DNA from: Bacteroidota bacterium | GTDB taxonomy: Bacteria > Bacteroidota > Bacteroidia > SpSt-205 > S141-50 | Length of the DNA: 14,789 nucleotides | Direction of reading: 5' to 3' | Assembly (NCBI GenBank): GCA_015490695.1 | Contig: WFXK01000199.1 | Location: 1 to 14,789, forward strand | In this document: piece after piece, positions 7,297-14,789 of the stretch | How positions within the stretch are numbered: the first letter of the stretch is position 1 | Layout of the letters: every line of letters starts with the position of its first letter | Translations under genes and position numbers: made by a program | Notes under the pieces: generated by a model | Told to the model about the DNA's origin: nothing | Seen by the model: only the letters and a program-made list of their open reading frames with translations | Database searches by the model: none

Positions 7297-10200
7297 TCAC
7301 TTTGGTGCTGTTGCTGTTGAAAGCTTTTCTACTTGTTTCCCCTCTCTTGCTAAAATCAAATCTAAGGAGATAGGACTTGCTACAAAGAGCGTAGAAAGCG
7401 TTCCAATAGTAATCCCCAAGAACAATGCCAACAAAAAGCCTTTTAATACCTCTCCACCAAATAAAAACAACACAATAACAGTTAAAAGCGTCGTAACAGA
7501 AGTTACGACTGTCCGCGATAAAGTTTGGTTTATAGACTCATTGAACAGCTGCGGTAGCGGCACAACCCCTTTAGACTCCATCCAATTCTCCCGTATTCTA
7601 TCAAAAACAATCACGGTGTCGTTAATGGCATACCCTACAATGGTCAAAATCGCCGCGATGAACGCTTGGTCTAACTCTACGGAAAAAGGCATGTCCACTT
7701 GTCCCAATAAAGAAAAGATACCAAGCACACAAATCACATTGAAAGTCAAAGCGGCTAAAGCCCCAACACCAAACTGCCACTTTTTGAAACGGAAAAAGAT
7801 ATAAAAGAAAATACCCAAAAGCGAAAAGATAATAGAATAAACAGCACCTCTACGTATATCATGAGCAATCGTAGGCCCAACAACAGTCGCTTTCACAATC
7901 GTTGGATTTCCATGCGCATAATGCTTTTTAAAACCTTCTAATAACTTTTGTTTTACCTTTGCATCTACTTGCTCTACATCTGCAGTAGACACAGAAAACA
8001 AATATTGCGTTGTAACCATAAATTGATTTTTCCCACCTACCGTCTTTAGTACAGGGGTATTGCCTTCAAATGCTTCTGTTAAATCCTTTCTTAAAGTGGT
8101 TAAATCTACCTCAACATCTTCTTTCAATTCTACAATAAATTGTCGCCCACCGGTGAAGTCCACAGAAAGCTTAAATCCTAAGGTAAAAATAGAAAAGAGA
8201 AACAGGGCTGCTATACTGCTTAAAATAGCATAATAAATCTTTCTTTTGCCGACAAAATCAAAACGCAATCGCTTAAAGAAATGTACCACAGCATACGTTC
8301 CAAAAGAGATTTTCATTTGTTTTCGTTTTTCTACAACATAGTCTAACATCATTCTTGTAAGGAATAAAGCGGATACGAGCGTAGTTATAATACCAATCAT
8401 TAACATTACTGCAAAGCCACGGATGGGTCCTGTACCAAAAGAGAAGAGAATCAATCCTGTTAAGAACGTTGTAACGTTTCCGTCTATGATTGCAGAAAGG
8501 GCATTTTGAAATCCTGCGTTAACAGCACTTTTTAAGATTTTTCCTTTTTCTAATTCTTCTCGTATACGTTCATAGATAAGCACATTGGCATCTACCGCCA
8601 TCCCCATAGTAAGCACAATCCCTGCAATTCCAGGCAGCGTTAACACCACGTTGAAAGCAGAAGCGATTCCAAGAATAAAGAATAAATTAGCGATAAGAGC
8701 AATGTCTGCAATGATTCCCGAAGAGCGATAATAAAACAGCATAAACAACATAACCACAATAAAAGCGATAACAAAGGCAATCATTCCTTGTCGGATAGTA
8801 TCTTGTCCTAAGGTTGGACCAATGACCTCTTCTCCGACAATCCGAGTAGGGGCAGGTAATTTTCCTGCTTTAAGTAAATTGGCTAAATCTTGAGCCTCTT
8901 CAATCGTAAAGTTTCCGGAGATTTGGGAGTTACCACTGGGAATGACACTTTCTACGATGGGATACGAATAGACATGGTTATCTAAGACGATAGCGATGGC
9001 TTTTCCTAAGTAGTCTGTGGTCATTTTTTTCCATATTCGTGCGCCTTCTACATTCATGCGCATATAGACCACGGGGCGGTTTTGTTGTTGAGGGTCAAAG
9101 TCTGCACGCGCATCTGCAATATATTCCCCTGTTAAAGGAGCGCCTCGGCGTCTATCCCCCTTTAATGCAATCAAAGTTAAAAACCGTCTGTCTTCAAACT
9201 CAGGCTTGACGGTCCAAGCAAAAAACAAATCGGGCGGCATTAACATCCGAATCTCAGGCAACTGCAAGTAATGATTGACCTTAGCAGTATCACTAATGAG
9301 CGCATACCCCACTACAGGAGAGTTACTCTGCATCCTTTGGAAATCAGGCGGCAAAAGCACAGCAAACAACGGATTTTCTCTTTTGAACTTCTCTCGTTTT
9401 TCCTCTTCAGTAAGTACCGTGTCTTTCTTTTCTTTTTTCGCCGTTGTAGGCTGCTGTGGTTGCAATAGCGCTTCTACCCCTTCGGGCGCTGCACTCGTAT
9501 CTGAATGCTGTGCTGTTGCTAAAGTATCCTTTTGTGCTGTTGTGTCCTGCTCCGTAGTATCTTGAACAATCCCCAACAATACTTTCAACCGTTCATTGGC
9601 TTTTTGTAAATACGGGAACGCTTCTTCCACAGTATATGTGGGCCAGAATTCCAAACGGGCTGTATTGCGTAAAATTCTACGAACCCGCTTTACATCTTTT
9701 ACCCCGGGTAATTCTACTAAAATCCTACCGGCATCGGCTTGTTTTTGTAAATTAGGAGAGGCAACGCCAAATTGGTCTATACGTGTGCGCAAAATATTGA
9801 AAGTGCGGTCTAAGGCGCCATCTACCTCTTCTTTTAATTTTTTAATCACCTCTTCATCAGAAGCGTTGAAAGAAAGTCCTGTTTGGGTTCCTGCGAAATA
9901 AGCGGCTAAACGTACTCCAGGTTTTCTCTTTCGCAATGCTTCAACAAAAAGGTCTACATAGTGTTCACGACGAGAAATCCTTAATTGATTAGCTTCTTTC
10001 AATGCAGCAACCAAATCGGGGTCATTAGGGTTTTGAGCTAAGCGCCGAATCACCTCATCTACCCCCACTTCCAGCGTAATAAACATCCCTCCTTGTAAAT
10101 CCAAACCTAAGGCAAGCGAGTTGCGTACGGCTTTTTTATAGTTCTTATAATTCTCCTCGTTTTGTAGCCATTTTAATCGTTGCTCTGGCGTCATGTCAGC

Positions 10201-10305
10201 CAGTTCGCTGTCTAAATGAAGCCGATAAATCGTCCAATAAACATTATAGCCACAAATGATGGCAAAAATGATTAACAGAAACGCTATGGTATTCTTCGCC
10301 TTCAT
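7297..10305 (-). CDS. secDF: Fused protein translocase subunit SecDF
   Basis: SecDF is the inner-membrane RND-type partner of SecYEG. It uses the proton-motive force to pull exported proteins across the membrane. At 1002 residues the product is a SecD-SecF fusion, the usual Bacteroidota form. Residues 7-28 are the first membrane segment, and LGLDLQGG (66-73) opens the first periplasmic domain. A low-complexity Thr/Gln/Lys-rich stretch lies at about 245-305. The SecD membrane motif GMAVDANVLIYERIREEL is at about 566-583. The SecF half begins with a membrane segment and LSVDFTGGRQFIVE at about 713, and its paired motif VGYAINDTVIVFDRIREN is at about 889. The conserved Asp residues in the two membrane motifs are the proton-relay positions. 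The gene is divergent from the 413-residue lipoprotein gene and is followed 46 bp later by the OmpA/TPR gene. Confidence 0.97.
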   Translation of the reverse strand: MKAKNTIAFLLIIFAIICGYNVYWTIYRLHLDSELADMTPEQRLKWLQNEENYKNYKKAVRNSLALGLDLQGGMFITLEVGVDEVIRRLAQNPNDPDLVAALKEANQLRISRREHYVDLFVEALRKRKPGVRLAAYFAGTQTGLSFNASDEEVIKKLKEEVDGALDRTFNILRTRIDQFGVASPNLQKQADAGRILVELPGVKDVKRVRRILRNTARLEFWPTYTVEEAFPYLQKANERLKVLLGIVQDTTEQDTTAQKDTLATAQHSDTSAAPEGVEALLQPQQPTTAKKEKKDTVLTEEEKREKFKRENPLFAVLLPPDFQRMQSNSPVVGYALISDTAKVNHYLQLPEIRMLMPPDLFFAWTVKPEFEDRRFLTLIALKGDRRRGAPLTGEYIADARADFDPQQQNRPVVYMRMNVEGARIWKKMTTDYLGKAIAIVLDNHVYSYPIVESVIPSGNSQISGNFTIEEAQDLANLLKAGKLPAPTRIVGEEVIGPTLGQDTIRQGMIAFVIAFIVVMLFMLFYYRSSGIIADIALIANLFFILGIASAFNVVLTLPGIAGIVLTMGMAVDANVLIYERIREELEKGKILKSAVNAGFQNALSAIIDGNVTTFLTGLILFSFGTGPIRGFAVMLMIGIITTLVSALFLTRMMLDYVVEKRKQMKISFGTYAVVHFFKRLRFDFVGKRKIYYAILSSIAALFLFSIFTLGFKLSVDFTGGRQFIVELKEDVEVDLTTLRKDLTEAFEGNTPVLKTVGGKNQFMVTTQYLFSVSTADVEQVDAKVKQKLLEGFKKHYAHGNPTIVKATVVGPTIAHDIRRGAVYSIIFSLLGIFFYIFFRFKKWQFGVGALAALTFNVICVLGIFSLLGQVDMPFSVELDQAFIAAILTIVGYAINDTVIVFDRIRENWMESKGVVPLPQLFNESINQTLSRTVVTSVTTLLTVIVLFLFGGEVLKGFLLALFLGITIGTLSTLFVASPISLDLILAREGKQVEKLSTATAPK

Positions 10306-10327
10306 GCTCTTAGAAAAAAGGTGGGGG

Positions 10328-10335
10328 CAAAGGTA
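10328..10335 (-). promoter_or_regulatory. -7 box of the secDF promoter
   Basis: On the minus strand TACCTTTG followed by C matches TAnnTTTGC, with an inferred start near 10321-10322 and a leader of about 17 nt. No good TTG is present at -33. The expected -33 region overlaps the -7 box of the divergent lipoprotein gene. Confidence 0.55.
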
Positions 10336-10352
10336 ACAAAAATTTAAAACGC

Positions 10353-10360
10353 TAACTTTG
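10353..10360 (+). promoter_or_regulatory. -7 box of the divergent lipoprotein gene
   Basis: TAACTTTG followed by T matches TAnnTTTG. The inferred start, near 10366-10367, leaves only about 5 nt before the ATG at 10372, so the message would be almost leaderless. No TTG is found at the -33 position, and no ribosome site is visible. Confidence 0.5.
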
Positions 10361-10371
10361 TCGCCACTGCT

Positions 10372-11613
10372 ATGAAAACTTATCGTTTACTTCCTATAAC
10401 CTTTTTTCTTATGTCTGCCTGCTCTTTTTTAGTCGTTCCTCCTAAGAAACATTTGCAAATTCTATATCCTTATGATGGCATGGAAGTGCCATGTCGTTTT
10501 CGTCTTATATGGAGCGCTTATCGTCGCAGTTGGGGAACGCAAATCGCTTCGCTTTCCCAGGGTACACAACAAACCTTTACCATCCATCCTCTGCCTGTCT
10601 CCCTCTACATAGACGGACAATTGTGGAAACATTTTAAAAAAACCGCTTTGATTGAAGACACCCTCTTAGAGCTCCCCCCCGGAAAACACAAAATCACCCT
10701 TCGCTGCAAAGGAAAGAAAAAAGAAATCCACCTTTATACTAAAGAATTCTATCCTTTTTCTTTTAAAGAGGAAAAAATCGCTTCAGTGATTACCACTGAA
10801 GTAGATGCTGAGGGGTTTTCTCCTTTATTGGATGAAGCAACGAACGAAACCCTTCCTTATTACATCCGAGAAAATGAACAACCTAAAACCTTTTTGAAGT
10901 ATAAAGACACTATTTTAATCTTAGAGGGGTATTTACAAAACCATGTATGGTGGAATGGTTATTTGATTGGGATGACCTACCATCCTACTTATGCACCGCA
11001 AAAAGGATGTTATTTTTTATATGCGGTTCAGGGAGATAAGGTACGTTTATTACTGAAGAAAGAAGTCAAGCTTTTTGAAGGGGGTGGCCATGCGGCTGTT
11101 TTAGGATTAAACAGCGCTCCCCCCTACTGTGAAAACGCCTTAGTAGTCCAACTATGGGAAGAAACAAAAAACCAATGGCAAACTTTTTTACTTTACAAAG
11201 ATTTACAAATCAAACCTTATGCTGCTACCCCCTCGGTTAACCCCATAGGATGTAAAAAAGGTATCCCTTTAATGCAAGAAGACACGATACCAAAGTTACC
11301 TTATTTTAAAAATGCTTTCTGGCAGGTGGTTTCTTTTAAAGAAACCTATCTTGCTTTAGATAGCAATGCTGAGCAACCTTCCGTGCTTTATTGGAAAAGC
11401 AATCAATGGACGCCGCTTTATTTACCTTTTAAAAAAGAAGATTTCTTTTTTGATGCTCACAGAACGGCAACAGGCATAGGCGTATTTGTACTGGGTATCT
11501 TACCTATTCCTATCGTCGTGTGGAAAAGCAAACCTGCACAACTGAGTACTTTACCACTTCTTATCCGCTCAGGCGTCTTTCAACTACCTACAGCAAGAAT
11601 CTACTTAAAGTAA
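10372..11613 (+). CDS. Lipoprotein of unknown function
   Basis: I do not recognise this 413-residue protein. Residues 1-16 form a lipoprotein signal peptide with lipobox MSAC and Cys17, so it should sit in the envelope. Residues about 25-125 look like a beta-sandwich. Within it, VSLYIDGQLWKHF...LELPPGKHKITLRC resembles the PEGA-type pattern of a surface beta domain, though this is only a pattern match. The rest (about 130-413) is rich in aromatic residues and alternating beta-like segments, with several WWNGYLIG- and YWKSNQW-like stretches that could be repeated blades, but no clear family motif. Four or more Cys residues lie in the mature part. It reads away from secDF using a nearly leaderless promoter, and its last 9 bp overlap the 3' end of bshA on the other strand. 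Clean open frame and local codon use support a real gene. Confidence 0.8.
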   Translation: MKTYRLLPITFFLMSACSFLVVPPKKHLQILYPYDGMEVPCRFRLIWSAYRRSWGTQIASLSQGTQQTFTIHPLPVSLYIDGQLWKHFKKTALIEDTLLELPPGKHKITLRCKGKKKEIHLYTKEFYPFSFKEEKIASVITTEVDAEGFSPLLDEATNETLPYYIRENEQPKTFLKYKDTILILEGYLQNHVWWNGYLIGMTYHPTYAPQKGCYFLYAVQGDKVRLLLKKEVKLFEGGGHAAVLGLNSAPPYCENALVVQLWEETKNQWQTFLLYKDLQIKPYAATPSVNPIGCKKGIPLMQEDTIPKLPYFKNAFWQVVSFKETYLALDSNAEQPSVLYWKSNQWTPLYLPFKKEDFFFDAHRTATGIGVFVLGILPIPIVVWKSKPAQLSTLPLLIRSGVFQLPTARIYLK

Positions 11614-12753
11614 AGATTTTGACACAGAAGTTTGTTTTAGAACTTGCGCATAATACTGTTCATAAAGGGGGACGATTTTTTCATGGCTAAATTGTTCTGC
11701 TTGTGCTCTTGCTGCATTTGCCATTCGGTTTTTTAATTCAGAATTTTTCAATAACAAAAGTACCTTTAACACAAAGGTTTTCAAGTCATTAAAGGGTACT
11801 AAGAAGCCGGATTTTTCGTTGATGATAATTTCTTTTAGTCCGCCGACGTCATAAGCTACGACGGGCACGCCGCACGCCATCGCTTCTAAAGCCGCTAAAC
11901 CAAAACTTTCATTTTCTGAAGTCAATAAAAACACATCGGCATGGGGCAGCAACTCCTCTAAATATTGTTGTTTACCTAAGAAATAAACTTGTTTTTGAAT
12001 CCCTAAGGTTTTAACTAAGCGTTCTACCTTAGGGCGTTCTGGACCATCACCGATTAAAAACAGTTTTGCAGAAACCTCTTTTACCACTTGAGCAAACACC
12101 TTCACCACATCCCCAACCCGCTTTACAGGACGGAAATTAGAAACATGCATCAAAACCGCTTCGCAATCTTCTGTAAAAAAACGTTTTTTTTGTTGTTGCT
12201 CTAAAGGCTTAAACAAATGAAGGTTTACAAAATTGGGAATGACCTCTATCGTTTTTTGCAACTGAAAAAAACGTTGCGTTTCTTGTTTTAAGTACTGCGA
12301 TACAGCAGTAATGCCATTACTATGTTCTAAGGAAAAGCGCACTACAGGGGCGTAGCCTTCGTCCTTTCCAACTAAGGTGATGTCTGTTCCGTGTAAAGTC
12401 GTTATAAAAGGAATATAAATCCCTTGTTGTTTCAGTATTTGTTGTGCAACGAACGCGCTAATAGCATGGGGGATTGCATAATGCACATGAAGGATTTCTA
12501 ATTTTTCTTCTTGGACGACTTTTACTAATTGTCCAATCAAAGCCGATTCATAGGGGGCGAAGCGAAACAAGGGATAGTCCGATGGGATGACTTCATGATA
12601 AAACACCCCTTCTACAAAGCCTTCTAAGCGGACAGGACGGTCATAAGTGATGAAATGGACGATATGTCCTCTTTGGGCTAAGGATTTTCCCAGTTCTGTT
12701 GCCACCACCCCGCTTCCCCCATAAAGCGGATAACAAACTATTCCAATGCGCAT
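11605..12753 (-). CDS. bshA: N-acetyl-alpha-D-glucosaminyl L-malate synthase (bacillithiol synthesis)
   Basis: BshA is a cytosolic GT4-family glycosyltransferase that joins GlcNAc from UDP-GlcNAc to L-malate, the first step of bacillithiol synthesis. The 382-residue product has the typical N-terminus MRIGIVCYPLYGGSGVVATE, followed by GLFYHEV-type and SDYPLF blocks, HVHYAIPHA (89-97) and TTLHGTDITLVGKD (118-131). These together set BshA apart from general GT4 enzymes. The C-terminal nucleotide-sugar domain has LIGDGPERP (233-241) and the EX7E pair Glu282/Glu290 in NESFGLAALEAMACG. The start codon directly abuts the stop codon of fumC, so the two are surely co-transcribed and probably translationally coupled. 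The later genes, bshB (deacetylase) and bshC (cysteine ligase), are not in the window. The 3' end overlaps the convergent lipoprotein gene by 9 bp, and no hairpin terminator is visible. Confidence 0.94.
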   Translation of the reverse strand: MRIGIVCYPLYGGSGVVATELGKSLAQRGHIVHFITYDRPVRLEGFVEGVFYHEVIPSDYPLFRFAPYESALIGQLVKVVQEEKLEILHVHYAIPHAISAFVAQQILKQQGIYIPFITTLHGTDITLVGKDEGYAPVVRFSLEHSNGITAVSQYLKQETQRFFQLQKTIEVIPNFVNLHLFKPLEQQQKKRFFTEDCEAVLMHVSNFRPVKRVGDVVKVFAQVVKEVSAKLFLIGDGPERPKVERLVKTLGIQKQVYFLGKQQYLEELLPHADVFLLTSENESFGLAALEAMACGVPVVAYDVGGLKEIIINEKSGFLVPFNDLKTFVLKVLLLLKNSELKNRMANAARAQAEQFSHEKIVPLYEQYYAQVLKQTSVSKSLL

Positions 12754-14157
12754 TTAAGGTCGTTTCAAGTTAAGGTCGCCTACCATCTTCTCTGGACGAA
12801 CATACTGGTCAAATTCCTCTTCTGTCAAATACCCTAAGCGAAGTGCTGCTTCCTTCAAAGTGATATTTTCTTTATAAGCCTTTTTAGCAATCTCTGCCGC
12901 TTTATCATAACCAATATAAGGATTCAATGCTGTAACTAACATTAAGGATTGCTGTAAATGCATTTGAATCCGTTCGTAGTTAGGGGTGATACCTTTGACG
13001 CAACGCTCATGAAAGGATTGAGCAACATCACCTAAGAGCTGCGCAGAACGTAAAACGTTATGGGCAATCAAAGGTTTAAACACATTTAGTTCAAAGTGTC
13101 CATTCATGCCCCCTATGGAAGTAGCAACATCGTTTCCAATCACTTGTGCACAAACCATCGTTAAGGCTTCGGCTTGTGTGGGGTTCACTTTGCCGGGCAT
13201 GATAGAAGAACCTGGTTCATTAGCAGGAATTTTAATTTCTCCAATAGCACAGCGAGGACCCGAAGCCAGCATGCGAATATCATTTCCAATTTTCATTAAC
13301 GCCACAGCACACCGTTTTAATGCACCAGAAACCCGTACCATCGTATCATGGGCTGCTAATTGGGCAAACTTATTTATTGCGCTTTTAAAAGGATAGCCTG
13401 TCAATTGAGCAATTTTTTCCGCAACCTTTTCTGCAAAGCCTTTTGGTGTATTCAATCCTGTTCCTACAGCAGTACCACCCAAGGCTAATTCACTAAGCTC
13501 TGGTAAAGTCGCCTCTAATTCTTTAATCGCCTGATGCAATTGCATTGCATACCCTGAGAACTCTTGTCCTAAGGTCAGGGGTGTAGCATCCATAAAATGG
13601 GTACGTCCTATTTTAACCACTTCTATGAACGCTTGTGCTTTGTCCCACAGGGTTTCTTCTAATGCTTTTAATCTGGGCAGGATATGTTCTACCAGTTTTT
13701 TGTAGGTTGCGATATGCATGGCGGTTGGGAAGGTGTCGTTGCTGGATTGGGCTCTGTTGACGTGGTCATTCGGATGAATCGGATGTTTCTTCCCTAAGGG
13801 GAAACCTAAGAGCTCGTTTGCTCTATTAGCTATCACTTCATTGACATTCATGTTGGTTTGGGTACCTGACCCTGTTTGCCAAATTACTAAGGGGAAGTGT
13901 TCATCTAATTTCCCTTGTAGGATTTCATCGCATACTTGGGCGATGACTTTAGCTTTTTCTGGTTCTAAGTTATTGAGTTCGGCGTTTGTTAAAGCGGCAG
14001 CTTTTTTTAGGATAGCATAGGCATAGATAATCTCCATAGGCATTCGTTCCCCTGCGATGGGGAAGTTTTGCAGGGAGCGTTGCGTTTGCGCCCCCCAATA
14101 TTTATCCGCAGGAACCTTTACTTCACCCAGACTGTCTACTTCAATACGATACTGCAT
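12754..14157 (-). CDS. fumC: Fumarate hydratase, class II
   Basis: FumC is a homotetrameric, iron-independent TCA-cycle enzyme that interconverts fumarate and L-malate. The 467-residue length is normal. Motifs in order are RIEVDSLGEVKVPADKYWGA at the N-terminus, TGSGTQTNMNVNEV (95-108), the substrate-site segment AQSSNDTFPTAMH (136-148), GRTHFMDATP with catalytic-region His187 (184-193), and the superfamily signature GSSIMPGKVN (316-325) with the catalytic serine at 317/318. The C-terminal segment LGYLTEEEFDQYVRPEKMVG is characteristic of FumC and excludes aspartase and argininosuccinate lyase. The conserved N-terminus fixes the ATG, although the -7 box lies so close that the message may be leaderless. 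The stop codon is immediately followed by the bshA ATG. Confidence 0.97.
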   Translation of the reverse strand: MQYRIEVDSLGEVKVPADKYWGAQTQRSLQNFPIAGERMPMEIIYAYAILKKAAALTNAELNNLEPEKAKVIAQVCDEILQGKLDEHFPLVIWQTGSGTQTNMNVNEVIANRANELLGFPLGKKHPIHPNDHVNRAQSSNDTFPTAMHIATYKKLVEHILPRLKALEETLWDKAQAFIEVVKIGRTHFMDATPLTLGQEFSGYAMQLHQAIKELEATLPELSELALGGTAVGTGLNTPKGFAEKVAEKIAQLTGYPFKSAINKFAQLAAHDTMVRVSGALKRCAVALMKIGNDIRMLASGPRCAIGEIKIPANEPGSSIMPGKVNPTQAEALTMVCAQVIGNDVATSIGGMNGHFELNVFKPLIAHNVLRSAQLLGDVAQSFHERCVKGITPNYERIQMHLQQSLMLVTALNPYIGYDKAAEIAKKAYKENITLKEAALRLGYLTEEEFDQYVRPEKMVGDLNLKRP

Positions 14158-14162
14158 GAGGG

Positions 14163-14170
14163 CAAAAATA
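14163..14170 (-). promoter_or_regulatory. -7 box of the fumC-bshA promoter
   Basis: On the minus strand TATTTTTG followed by C matches TAnnTTTGC. The start would fall at about 14156-14157, on the A of the fumC ATG, implying a leaderless message. No TTG is visible at -33. The match is short in T-rich DNA, so confidence is moderate. Confidence 0.4.
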
Positions 14171-14200
14171 GGATTTCTATAGTGGAAAAGAAATCTTTCA

Positions 14201-14245
14201 TTGGAAACTTAAGAAACTTTTAGCGTTTTCATGGTTTCCCTAAAA
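14201..14245. repeat. Repeat module C, copy 1
   Basis: About 45 bp beginning TTGGAAACTTAAGAAAC and ending TTTCCCTAAAA, directly before element A1. It aligns with 14444-14487, which directly precedes A2. The palindrome seen in the second copy is partly eroded here, with only a GAAAC/GTTTC core pairing clearly. Confidence 0.65.
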
Positions 14246-14487
14246 GAGATGCCCTACATACGTTCGGCATGACGCGGCGACCTCCGCGCTGCAGGGAGGT
14301 TCTGGTGTTATTGAGTTTATGCGTGTGGTTTGCGGCTTTTGCGGTATTTGCATTCAGCTTGGTGCGTCATTCTGCCATTGAATGCGTCACTCCGAGCGCA
14401 AGCGAGGAATCTCAGTACGGGGTTTTCCCATGTACTTTTTTACTGGAAACGTAGGAAACTTTCAGAGTTTCTGAAGTTTCCTAAAAA
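14246..14487. repeat. Composite repeat unit 1
   Basis: A 242-bp unit. It contains element A1 (14246-14275, GAGATGCC...TTCGGCATGACGC), a spacer with CGCGCTGCAGGGAGG and TTGAGTTTATGCGTGTG, element B1 (14384-14413, GCGTCACTCCGAGCG...GGAATCTC) and module C copy 2 (14444-14487). A and B are inverted versions of one element sharing GCGTCA, CCGAG and TCTC. C copy 2 can fold into a hairpin: AGGAAACT (14453-14460) pairs with AGTTTCCT (14475-14482), and TCAG with CTGA. A partial extra B (GCGTCATTCTGCC) lies at 14364-14376. Small ORFs through this unit are not credible genes. Confidence 0.75.
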
Positions 14488-14666
14488 GAGATGCCTCGGC
14501 TTCGCCTCGGCATGACGCTACTGCTGCCCGCGCTGCAAGGGGTTTTAAGTGGTCACTGAGTTTAGGTGCGTAGCCTGTAATCTTTGCGTTGTTTACGTTT
14601 GGGTCAATGCGTCACTCCGAGCGTAGCGAGGAGTCTCAGTACGTTCGTTTTTCGGGTGTCTTTTTT
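14488..14666. repeat. Composite repeat unit 2
   Basis: A 179-bp unit: element A2 (14488-14518), a spacer with CGCGCTGCAAGGGG and CACTGAGTTTAGGTGCG, and element B2 (14609-14637), then CAGTACG as in unit 1. Module C is missing from this unit, which explains the length difference of about 63 bp from unit 1. Confidence 0.75.
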
Positions 14667-14789
14667 GAGATGCCTCACATTCGTTCGGCATGACGCAGCA
14701 GCCACCGCGCTGCGGGGAGTTTTTGCGGTTGTTGAGTTTGTGCGTGTAGTTTGCACCCTTCACGATGTTTGGGTTTAGGTTATGTACGT
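14667..14789. repeat. Composite repeat unit 3 (cut by window end)
   Basis: Element A3 (14667-14696, GAGATGCCTCACATTCG...GGCATGACGC) is followed by a spacer closely matching that of unit 1 (CGCGCTGCGGGGAG, TTGAGTTTGTGCGTGTAG, TTTGC). The matching B element would lie just beyond the window. Confidence 0.7.

Noticed and set aside
9271..9901. Plus-strand ORFs of 65-101 codons inside secDF
   Set aside because: They are antisense shadows of a strongly conserved coding region.
14269..14778. Three short plus-strand ORFs of 61-64 codons
   Set aside because: They run through the repeat units, and the SERSEESQ-like peptides they give are a known by-product of translating such palindromic repeats. No start signals or protein-like composition support them.
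14246..14789. CRISPR-like array of spaced repeats
   Set aside because: Spacing is 179-242 bp, spacers are themselves similar to each other, and repeats are diverged and present in both orientations. None of this fits CRISPR, and no cas gene is seen.

Overview
The window looks like a chromosomal segment from an AT-rich member of the Bacteroidota. Three things suggest this. The gene forms are typical of the phylum: a fused SecDF, a BshA-type bacillithiol glycosyltransferase, a subunit II of cytochrome oxidase with extra N-terminal membrane segments, and an OmpA/TPR lipoprotein. Shine-Dalgarno sequences are mostly weak. Every well-placed promoter candidate carries the Bacteroidota -7 box TAnnTTTG(C/T), seen upstream of coxB, the OmpA/TPR gene, secDF, the 413-residue lipoprotein and fumC. 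Genus and species cannot be read from the sequence.

Layout: (1) 1-825, plus strand: the C-terminal half of L-aspartate oxidase (nadB), cut by the window edge. (2) 826-1962: a long stretch with no intact gene. It holds a decayed minus-strand gene for a spherulin-4-type TIM-barrel protein (about 957-1728), broken by one in-frame stop and two single-base deletions, followed by the strong terminator of the cox operon. (3) 1963-5071, minus: coxB-coxA, the catalytic subunits of an aa3-type cytochrome c oxidase, with a very good promoter and a 17-bp palindrome upstream. (4) 5328-7250, minus: a lipoprotein with an OmpA-like domain followed by TPRs, just downstream of secDF (7297-10305, minus). (5) 10372-11613, plus: a lipoprotein of unknown function, divergent from secDF and convergent with bshA, overlapping it by 9 bp. 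(6) 11605-14157, minus: fumC-bshA, with the fumC stop codon directly abutting the bshA start codon. (7) 14158-14789: the fumC promoter, then a non-coding array of diverged tandem units built from inverted-repeat elements that continues past the window end.

Most genes are housekeeping: NAD synthesis, respiration, protein export, the TCA cycle and thiol redox. The most informative points are the fumC-bshA coupling (fumarase makes L-malate, the acceptor used by BshA), the decayed spherulin-4-like gene, and the composite repeat array upstream of fumC. No mobile element, CRISPR array, tRNA or rRNA was seen, and I found no convincing new multi-gene defence or biosynthetic system.
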